From Ignavibacteria bacterium (lineage in GTDB: Bacteria; Bacteroidota; Ignavibacteria; Ignavibacteriales; Melioribacteraceae): a DNA stretch of 13,746 nt. Under the pieces are notes generated by a model. It did no database searches. It saw nothing but the letters and a program-made list of their open reading frames with translations, and was not told where the DNA came from. This document shows, piece after piece, positions 8,167 to 13,746 of this stretch. Made by a program: the position numbers and the translations under genes. The stretch is taken from assembly GCA_027347805.1 (NCBI GenBank), contig DAIEQP010000264.1:1-13746 (forward strand), in the 5' to 3' direction. Position 1 is the stretch's first letter; each line of letters starts with the position of its first letter.

Positions 8167-9471
8167 TTAATCTAATTGATTTGACAAATACATTTCATAA
8201 GAACCAAGATCTAAAAATCCATTTCCTGATAGATTAAATAATATTGTCTTTGCTTTACCTGTTTCTTTGCATTGCAATGCCTGAACTATAGCTTCTTTTA
8301 CTGCGTGTGAACTTTCAGGTGCGGGAACAATTCCCTCCTGTTGAGCAAACAATTGCGCAGCTGCAAATACTTCATTCTGTTCGTACGCTTTAGCAGATAT
8401 TGCACCATGATGATAAAGATGAGAAATTGTTGGAGCCATACCATGATATCTTAATCCACCAGCATGAATTTTAGGAGGAATAAAATCATGACCCAGTGTA
8501 TACATTTTAATAAGCGGGGTCATTCCTGCTTCATCACCAAAATCATATTCAAATTTTCCTTTTGTTAATGAAGGACAACTTGCAGGTTCAACTGCAATAA
8601 CTTCCAAATCTTTTTTAATACCAGTTAATTTATCTCGTAAAAATGGAAATGATAATCCTGCAAAATTGCTCCCGCCGCCGGCACATCCAATAACTATATC
8701 CGGGTATTCTCCAACCATTTCCATTTGCATTCTTGTTTCTTCACCAATAATTGTTTGATGAAGCATAACATGATTTAGTACACTGCCCAAAGAATAATTT
8801 GTATCATCACGTTGAACCGCCATTTCGATAGCTTCACTAATTGCAATACCAAGTGAACCTGGAGAATCAGGATCTTTAGCTAAAACATTTCTACCGGCAT
8901 TAGTTATTTCAGTGGGGCTTGCATGAACGGTCGCATCAAATAACTTCATAAATGTTCTTCTGTAAGGTTTTTGATTGTAACTTACCTTTACCATAAAAAT
9001 TTCACATTCCAATCCAAAATGCTTGCATGCCATTGCAAGTGCACTACCCCATTGACCGGCACCTGTTTCAGTAACTAATTTTTTAATACCTGCTTTTTTA
9101 TTGTAATAAGCCTGGGCATACGAAGTATTTGTTTTATGGCTTCCGGTAGGGTTTGCACCTTCGTATTTAAAATAAATTTTTGCAGGGGTATCTAGAATAT
9201 TTTCCAGATTAGCTGCACGAACTAATGGTGTTGGCCGGCTGATCCGGTACAAATCCCTGACTTCATCGGGAATTTCTATAAATCGTTCTTGTGTTACTTC
9301 CTGCATTATTAAATCCATTGGAAATATTGCCGATAAATCGCCGGGGCCTGCCGGTTCTTTTGTACCAGGATGAAGAGGCGGAGCCATTGGTTCTTTCATA
9401 TCTGCAGCGATGTTGTAATAATGTGTAGGCATTTTAGATTGTTCGAGAAAAACAATTTTGTTGCTTGACAT
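8167..9471 (-). CDS. trpB: Tryptophan synthase beta chain, TrpB2 type
   Basis: This PLP-dependent enzyme makes L-tryptophan from indole and L-serine in the cytoplasm. With the start chosen here it has 434 residues, the length typical of the TrpB2 branch, which is longer than the roughly 400-residue TrpB1. K113 in PTGSHKTN binds PLP, E135 in ETGAGQWG is the catalytic acid, GCAGGGSN (262-269) holds the cofactor phosphate, and SGNG (415-418) closes the site. The N-terminus resembles TrpB2 in the motif PTHYYNIAADM. The frame is open upstream to an ATG at 9574-9576, but that start lies inside the terminator hairpin. ATG at 9469-9471 is preferred because it follows GAGGA at 4-base spacing and aligns with the family start. 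No trpA or other trp gene is adjacent. Expression appears to be controlled by the trp attenuator immediately upstream. Confidence 0.93.
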   Translation of the reverse strand: MSSNKIVFLEQSKMPTHYYNIAADMKEPMAPPLHPGTKEPAGPGDLSAIFPMDLIMQEVTQERFIEIPDEVRDLYRISRPTPLVRAANLENILDTPAKIYFKYEGANPTGSHKTNTSYAQAYYNKKAGIKKLVTETGAGQWGSALAMACKHFGLECEIFMVKVSYNQKPYRRTFMKLFDATVHASPTEITNAGRNVLAKDPDSPGSLGIAISEAIEMAVQRDDTNYSLGSVLNHVMLHQTIIGEETRMQMEMVGEYPDIVIGCAGGGSNFAGLSFPFLRDKLTGIKKDLEVIAVEPASCPSLTKGKFEYDFGDEAGMTPLIKMYTLGHDFIPPKIHAGGLRYHGMAPTISHLYHHGAISAKAYEQNEVFAAAQLFAQQEGIVPAPESSHAVKEAIVQALQCKETGKAKTILFNLSGNGFLDLGSYEMYLSNQLD

Positions 9472-9475
9472 AAGA

Positions 9476-9480
9476 TCCTC
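9476..9480 (-). promoter_or_regulatory. Ribosome binding site that fixes the trpB2 start
   Basis: On the minus strand GAGGA is followed by TCTT and then ATG at 9471. It supports the internal start over the longer open frame and lies downstream of the attenuator terminator. Confidence 0.7.
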
Positions 9481-9548
9481 TGATTTTTGAAGTAATTCTG
9501 TTAGCTGATTAAAAACTTGAAGCAGATGGTTGGGTTTACGGCAGGCAC

Positions 9549-9583
9549 AAAAAAGCCGTGAACGGGTACCATCCACGGCTTCT
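9549..9583 (-). terminator. Intrinsic terminator of the trp attenuator (segments 3 and 4)
   Basis: On the minus strand AAGCCGTGGATGG (9569-9581) pairs with CCGTTCACGGCTT (9553-9565). This gives 13 consecutive pairs including two G-U, closed by a three-base loop and followed by a run of six T (9549-9554). It sits between the leader peptide and the trpB2 start, so if formed it would stop transcription before trpB2. Confidence 0.9.
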
Positions 9584-9629
9584 ATAAAATTTAAAGTCTT
9601 AGGACGGCAGAGTTATAGTCTCCACCACC
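9567..9629 (-). promoter_or_regulatory. trp attenuator: alternative 1:2 and 2:3 pairings
   Basis: Segment 1 (9620-9629, GGTGGTGGAG, in the Trp codons) can pair over 10 positions with segment 2 (9603-9612, CTCTGCCGTC), several of them G-U. Segment 2 (9602-9609, TGCCGTCC) can instead pair over 8 positions with segment 3 (9567-9574, GGATGGTA), which is part of the terminator's 5' arm and loop. The two states exclude each other. A ribosome stalled on the Trp codons would free segment 2 to block the terminator. Fast translation to the TAA would let the terminator form. Pairings were drawn by eye without energy values. Confidence 0.8.
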
Positions 9630-9663
9630 ACCAATTATTAACGTTATTTAATCTTTCAATCAT
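9613..9663 (-). CDS. trpL: trp leader peptide (attenuator peptide)
   Basis: This 16-codon frame reads MIERLNNVNNWWWWRL and then TAA. Four consecutive TGG codons in so short a frame, just before a strong terminator and a tryptophan synthase gene, are the hallmark of ribosome-mediated attenuation. The peptide itself is expected to have no other job. The stop codon lies in the loop between segments 1 and 2, so a terminating ribosome would cover segment 2. No Shine-Dalgarno precedes the ATG. Only 7 bases separate it from the putative promoter box, so initiation may be leaderless. A GTG just before the ATG is an alternative start that does not change the logic. Confidence 0.9.
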   Translation of the reverse strand: MIERLNNVNNWWWWRL

Positions 9664-9670
9664 CACGGCA

Positions 9671-9701
9671 CAAATGTAATATCATTTTTTTTTTATTTCA
9701 A
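9671..9701 (-). promoter_or_regulatory. Bacteroidota-type promoter of the trp leader-trpB2 unit
   Basis: On the minus strand TACATTTG (9671-9678) matches the TAnnTTTG minus-7 consensus of Bacteroidota sigma-A promoters. TTG (9699-9701) lies 20 bases further upstream, as expected for the minus-33 element. Transcription would begin within a few bases of the leader ATG at 9663. Confidence 0.7.
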
Positions 9702-9729
9702 GAATTTTTTCTTATAAATCATTAATTAA

Positions 9730-9757
9730 TTTAGGTTACAGTTTTAATTAACCTAAA
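9730..9757. promoter_or_regulatory. Perfect 9-bp inverted repeat, candidate operator
   Basis: TTTAGGTTA (9730-9738) and TAACCTAAA (9749-9757) are exact reverse complements separated by 10 bases, so the half-sites are centred 19 bp apart. The motif lies in the divergent region, 25-52 bp upstream of the minus-7 box of the plus-strand gene and 29 bp upstream of the minus-33 element of the trp unit. Two TTAATTAA copies (9722-9729 and 9744-9751), 22 bp apart, overlap it. Position and symmetry suggest a site for a dimeric regulator. The regulator is not in the window. Confidence 0.5.
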
Positions 9758-9781
9758 ATGGAAGAAATCATTTCTATAATC

Positions 9782-9789
9782 TACCTTTG
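9782..9789 (+). promoter_or_regulatory. Bacteroidota-type minus-7 box for the PEPCK-like gene
   Basis: TACCTTTG matches TAnnTTTG exactly and lies 34 bases before the start codon, giving a leader of roughly 25-30 bases. No clear minus-33 TTG is present at the usual distance. That would fit a promoter needing an activator, perhaps through the inverted repeat at 9730-9757. Confidence 0.6.
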
Positions 9790-9823
9790 TGTGCTTAATA
9801 AAAAAATATGAAATGGAATTTAA

Positions 9824-12800
9824 ATGGAATCGACTAAAACACTTGGAATGAACAAAGATGGGATGAATGTAGCTTTATCCAACGATAAATTGATACAATA
9901 CATCAACATTAAACTTGCTTCACTTAATCAGCCATATTTTAAATACGGAGTTGATAACAACTTTTTAGAACTTGCTAACGATCTAATTGTAAACTACCGG
10001 GAAAAAACAAAACTGCTTTCAAATTTTTTATGCCCGGCAGATCAAAGAATTCAAAATTTTCTAGACGGATACTTGCACGAATTTAAAGGCAAAATAAATT
10101 TCCGGCTACCATCTAATACACTTGTCGCAGATACTCATGGTCTTGCAAGGATGTTATCCATTCCACCCGACAAAGATGAATTCGTTTCAGATATTATTCG
10201 TTCATTTCGTATTAAGCAAGGCGTCCTTCACAATCCCAAAAACGACCGCAGAACAACAGTTGGAGTATTCCATATTGCCGAAGGTGGTTTACCGGTTCCT
10301 GCAGATAAAAAAGCAGTTCCCAAAATTACATTTGCAAAATTACTTTCAGCAGCGTTAAACCCTCCAAAGGAATTATTACAGCTGCCTTATACTTCATCAC
10401 AGAATGAAAAGGCAGAAACATTTGTTTCTTTACTCTTGAGACCTACAGTAAGCCCGGAAGTCACTGGAATCAGCAAAAGAAAAAGTATGGAGATCAGATT
10501 TTTTGCCCCGGGTAATCTTGTTAGTAATTTAGATTTTGTTGAATCCATCTTTGGAAATGCCGGCGATCCAAATTTACCAATGAATGATGCAGGTTTGGAT
10601 ATTGATGGATGGAGCGGCCACACAGGTTGTGTAATCTTAGCACCTCATCTTGTATCACTTACGAAGAAAGAATTATGTCTTCCTCACTTTTCAGAAGCTT
10701 CTGATAAACATAGAAAAGATGGAATGTGCTGGCAAAACGATGATGAATTATATAATGACGGAAATTCATTTAAAGTAACAGCAAGAACGGACAGCGGAAT
10801 TATTGTAACCCTGATAGCTGATAATTATTTCGGCTATTCAAAAAAGGAAATCAAAACACAAATAAGTTACGCTGCAAATTTACTTGGAAATGTTGAAGAA
10901 GAACACGCCGGTGGCGCAATTGCTTATCCAAGCTACAGTCTTGGTGATGAATTTCATGATGATGCTCAGATACCAAACAATGATCTTACTTTTGATGAAA
11001 TGATAAAAATGTATTCTGGCTTTATGGATGTAAATCAAGATGGATATGCGATTGATAAAAATTACTCTGAGATTATTTACGTACCTGAAAATTCCCGGTT
11101 CGATTTAATACAACAAAAAGTTTTCTGGAATAAAGATGGTAAAGAAAACTGTATAAGACTTCATCCGAGTAACACTTACATACTTCCGGCCGGTTATAAA
11201 ATTAGAATGGAAAAAAATCCTTATATACCAAGCTGGCGATTAATTGGAACAACAGCTGAAGGAACATTTTGTCACAAGCCATGTACAGTTTCAGGTGGCG
11301 GTAAATCGGAGATATCAAAATCAATAACAGATTCCATAATCTACGGGCCATTTTTTGTGGCGGATTATGAAAATGATTTTAAAAAGGTGGAAGAGATAAT
11401 TAACAAAGATTACAGCTTTAGATATAAGATTAAAAATAAACCTTCCGGGTCAAGCAGGTCAATTCTCGATCCTGCGCGTTCATTATGTTCAGTAATAAAA
11501 TTATTAACCCCTTCATCAAAATATACAGATGAATACAATAAATGGCTTGATGAAATTCCCCACTACATAAAAGGTTTGGTTTATATTGTAAAAAGATTCT
11601 ACAAACCTGAATGGGGATCTGATTGGTTAAATTATTTTTCGGTTGATATCATTGATGGTAAATATGGTCATGAACTAAAATTCAACGGGAGAAAACTTGT
11701 AGCAAGCTATCTTCGAGTTGGTCTGATGAAAGACAAAACCTGGAGAACTTTTAAACTGCGTCAAGATTTTATTGCAGCAGATAAAATTCAAATGGAAGAT
11801 GATATTACCTCTTCAATTGTTATTCCAAAAGATAAGATTGAATATTTAAGTCCTGAAGTAATTAATCCAGCTGTAAAGTTTGTAGAAAATTGTGAATATA
11901 GATTCTTCCAACGGCCCGATGAAGCGATAAACAGAGGTTATGATAAACAAGCTGAAGCTGATCTTGCAACTCCAAATACTTTCATTTCTAATTTTGCACC
12001 ATTGACTATTGCAGATGCAGAAACAATTATGCAGGATGCGATCGAGTTTGATAAATATACAAGTCCAATAAAAAAACTTATTAAAGATGTAGCTGAAAAA
12101 AAAGATTGTACCTTTTTTGTATCATCATCGCATCCAAGAATTTTTGAAGGGAAACCTTCACAGAATATGCGATATCTTCAAAACAGACCAGATCTTGTTA
12201 AACATAAATCAAAATATATTTCTGAAGTTAGTTCAAGATTATTCAGAAAGATTCCAATTGATAAACCAGTATTAAATCCGGTTAATGCAATTTTAGCAGG
12301 AAGAAGAAATAATCCGCCTGAAAAAAATATTCGCTCACTTGCAGTGTACAATCCTATACATTACCAGGAACTCCCGGAATTATTCATGGATTTTATTTGC
12401 AGTCTAACCGGCAAATCGCCATCAACTACCGGCGCCGGTTCAGAAGGCGCACTAACAAAGGGTCCTTTTAATTCTTTGTGCACAGTGACTGATTTAAATA
12501 ATGCATTGATTTCTTTTGCTCTCTCAGGTTATGATGGATTTACAACTGCTGCTGGCTACATCGGACCCAAGTATAAAGTTGATCATGATATTAGTTTATT
12601 GATTCCGGAAATTTGGAGCAGATTACGTACTGATGAAAGAGATCCTAAATATCTTCTTGAGAGTGGATGCTTGGAAAAAATAAACGATTTTGATTATAAA
12701 GGTGAAAAAGTATTGGCGAGCAGACTTGGTTACAGAATCACATACCGCTTTGTAAGAAATTTTTTTGGACGAGTCTTTGAAAACCCGGAATCAGTATTTA

Positions 12801-13282
12801 CACCTGAAATGCTTAAACCAGAATTGCAAGATATGGATGTTTATGTTGACGGTATTAATAATATTGTTGAAGCACAAAAGCGTGTGTCGAAATTGTACTT
12901 TGATGATGGAAGTATTGACGGTGCGTGCCTGCCGCTTAAGGTTTTATTAAACATTATGGCAACCGGTTTGTTTGACGGAAAAAGTATTGATCACCCTGAG
13001 ATAAGAAATTTATTTACACGGGATTATTTTCTAAATAGTGATTTGTACAAACAAAGACTTGAAAACAAAAAACAAAACGATACTTTGCTCTGGCAGCGAC
13101 ATCTTCAGTACTTATTAAATTATCTTGAAAAACTTTATAATGTAAATGATGAGGAACGGGAAACTGTAAAACAAAAATTACTAAATGCCGAACAGCAATT
13201 GAGATATTTCAAATCAAACGAATACCTTAAAAGTTTGAATGGCTATTTAGGCTTGGACTTTCTATTTAAATACTCAGATTAA
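9824..13282 (+). CDS. Large phosphoenolpyruvate carboxykinase-like protein, probably PPi-dependent type
   Basis: This is a 1152-residue soluble protein with no signal peptide or membrane helix. NYFGYSKKEIKTQ (334-346), followed by H361 in EEEHAGGAIAYPS, resembles the PEPCK active-site pattern seen in ATP-type enzymes as YAGEMKKG...HCSANVG, where Lys and His bind the metal. TVSGGGKSEISK (488-499) resembles the kinase-type P-loop SGTGKTTLS in a weakened form. A second Gly-rich stretch, TGKSPSTTGAGSEG (862-875), is unexplained. ATP- and GTP-PEPCKs have about 540-620 residues. The PPi-dependent enzymes of Propionibacterium and Entamoeba, as I recall them, have about 1100-1200, so size favours that class. 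The reaction would be oxaloacetate + PPi to PEP + CO2 + Pi. Assignment to PEPCK is moderately supported; the PPi type is inference from length and my memory of the family. ATG at 9824 is preceded only by a weak GGAA; Met9 and Met14 are alternatives. It is divergent from trpB2. Confidence 0.6.
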   Translation: MESTKTLGMNKDGMNVALSNDKLIQYINIKLASLNQPYFKYGVDNNFLELANDLIVNYREKTKLLSNFLCPADQRIQNFLDGYLHEFKGKINFRLPSNTLVADTHGLARMLSIPPDKDEFVSDIIRSFRIKQGVLHNPKNDRRTTVGVFHIAEGGLPVPADKKAVPKITFAKLLSAALNPPKELLQLPYTSSQNEKAETFVSLLLRPTVSPEVTGISKRKSMEIRFFAPGNLVSNLDFVESIFGNAGDPNLPMNDAGLDIDGWSGHTGCVILAPHLVSLTKKELCLPHFSEASDKHRKDGMCWQNDDELYNDGNSFKVTARTDSGIIVTLIADNYFGYSKKEIKTQISYAANLLGNVEEEHAGGAIAYPSYSLGDEFHDDAQIPNNDLTFDEMIKMYSGFMDVNQDGYAIDKNYSEIIYVPENSRFDLIQQKVFWNKDGKENCIRLHPSNTYILPAGYKIRMEKNPYIPSWRLIGTTAEGTFCHKPCTVSGGGKSEISKSITDSIIYGPFFVADYENDFKKVEEIINKDYSFRYKIKNKPSGSSRSILDPARSLCSVIKLLTPSSKYTDEYNKWLDEIPHYIKGLVYIVKRFYKPEWGSDWLNYFSVDIIDGKYGHELKFNGRKLVASYLRVGLMKDKTWRTFKLRQDFIAADKIQMEDDITSSIVIPKDKIEYLSPEVINPAVKFVENCEYRFFQRPDEAINRGYDKQAEADLATPNTFISNFAPLTIADAETIMQDAIEFDKYTSPIKKLIKDVAEKKDCTFFVSSSHPRIFEGKPSQNMRYLQNRPDLVKHKSKYISEVSSRLFRKIPIDKPVLNPVNAILAGRRNNPPEKNIRSLAVYNPIHYQELPELFMDFICSLTGKSPSTTGAGSEGALTKGPFNSLCTVTDLNNALISFALSGYDGFTTAAGYIGPKYKVDHDISLLIPEIWSRLRTDERDPKYLLESGCLEKINDFDYKGEKVLASRLGYRITYRFVRNFFGRVFENPESVFTPEMLKPELQDMDVYVDGINNIVEAQKRVSKLYFDDGSIDGACLPLKVLLNIMATGLFDGKSIDHPEIRNLFTRDYFLNSDLYKQRLENKKQNDTLLWQRHLQYLLNYLEKLYNVNDEERETVKQKLLNAEQQLRYFKSNEYLKSLNGYLGLDFLFKYSD

Positions 13283-13529
13283 AGAGATGTAATTTTCTTT
13301 TGTTATTGGTGTATCAATTTGGTTCTATGACTTCTAACGGAACAGTTTGAGATCTTGATACTGTTTAGTAAAACGAAATATTTTAATTTCACTTCACAAA
13401 AAAGTCATTTATTAGCAAAAATCGAACTTTTCAAATCGTATTATAAGCTTTAATCAGTCAGTTTGGTCCTACTTAAAGCGGTACGATAGTTGTTGATATA
13501 GTCCCAGTTAATAAAAAAGAGGTAAAATC
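13283..13529. other. Intergenic region, no gene seen
   Basis: This is AT-rich sequence between the PEPCK-like gene and the last partial gene. The only structure I see is a weak 6-bp hairpin, AACAGT (13341-13346) with ACTGTT (13360-13365), without a T-run. TCAGTTTG near 13460 is one base off the minus-7 consensus and is not called. Confidence 0.5.
13516..13523 (+). promoter_or_regulatory. Ribosome binding site of the right-edge gene
   Basis: AAAGAGGT ends 6 bases before the ATG at 13530. This strong Shine-Dalgarno fixes the start of the partial frame. Confidence 0.7.
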
Positions 13530-13746
13530 ATGAAACTGTCACTTGGAATTGAAAACTTATCGATATATGATCAAATTAATATTCTTAATAAAGAATTGAA
13601 CATAAAAGAATATTTATTGGAAAATCTTTCCGAAGAAAATTTACCATATCATAGTGAAGTTAGTGAGTGGATGAATTCAGATGGTAACAAAAAAATCTAT
13701 TACACTTCAACAACTGATTTTGTGGAAGCCAGTAACATTATTAGCA
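13530..13746 (+). CDS. Hypothetical protein, N-terminal part (3' end outside window)
   Basis: The frame is open from ATG at 13530 to the right edge, 72 complete codons, and begins MKLSLGIENLSIYDQINILN. It has a well-placed Shine-Dalgarno. The visible part is polar and acidic, with several Glu and Asn, probably helical at first, and shows no signal peptide, membrane segment or motif that I recognise. It lies 247 bp after the PEPCK-like gene in the same direction, which is far enough for its own promoter. I assign no function. Confidence 0.75.
   Translation, partial: MKLSLGIENLSIYDQINILNKELNIKEYLLENLSEENLPYHSEVSEWMNSDGNKKIYYTSTTDFVEASNIIS

Noticed and set aside
9472..9576. 35-residue N-terminal extension of trpB2 from the ATG at 9574-9576
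   Set aside because: That ATG lies in the terminator stem. The extension is unlike TrpB2, and a good Shine-Dalgarno precedes the internal ATG at 9471.
9808..9837. Nine-codon frame MKWNLNGID overlapping the PEPCK-like start, with one Trp codon
   Set aside because: There is a single Trp, no hairpin or T-run follows, and it overlaps the main start. Probably chance.
13341..13365. Hairpin AACAGT/ACTGTT as terminator of the PEPCK-like gene
   Set aside because: It has only 6 AT-rich pairs, a 13-base loop and no T-run.

Overview
The window is AT-rich DNA with promoter boxes of the Bacteroidota type (TAnnTTTG), two clear Shine-Dalgarno sites, and hybrid sensor kinases with a two-component-regulator propeller. 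This points to the Bacteroidota/Chlorobi/Ignavibacteria (FCB) side of the tree. I lean towards an Ignavibacteria-like organism, but no marker gene here fixes that.

Region 1 (1-7967, all minus strand) is a compact cluster of signalling genes, read from right to left. The first gene encodes an 861-residue soluble hybrid histidine kinase (REC-GAF-PAS-HisKA-HATPase-REC). After 51 bp comes a large membrane hybrid kinase with a periplasmic Reg_prop double propeller, Y_Y_Y domain, one membrane helix, HisKA, HATPase and REC. Its frame is split by a single in-frame TAG at 4746-4748, giving an N-terminal fragment (4746-5330) and a downstream fragment (1263-4700). After 26 bp comes a second, paralogous propeller sensor that runs off the left edge (1-1236). 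No DNA-binding output domain is visible, so the proteins would signal by phosphorelay to a partner outside the window.

Region 2 (8113-9701, minus strand) is a stand-alone trpB2-type tryptophan synthase beta gene (8167-9471). In front of it is what reads as a complete ribosome-mediated trp attenuator: a Bacteroidota-type promoter, a 16-codon leader peptide with four consecutive Trp codons, mutually exclusive 1:2, 2:3 and 3:4 pairings, and an intrinsic terminator with a 13-bp stem. The start codon lies so close to the promoter that the leader peptide may be translated from a nearly leaderless mRNA.

Region 3 (9702-13529, plus strand) has a divergent promoter region with a perfect 9-bp inverted repeat. 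It drives a 1152-residue protein that I interpret as a large phosphoenolpyruvate carboxykinase-like enzyme, best matching the PPi-dependent type in size and active-site pattern. The assignment rests on motifs, not on a database search.

Region 4 (13530-13746) is the start of an unrecognised gene with a good ribosome binding site, cut by the window edge.

PEP made by the putative PEPCK is a precursor of chorismate and so of tryptophan. A functional link between the two divergent genes is possible, but this is inference only.
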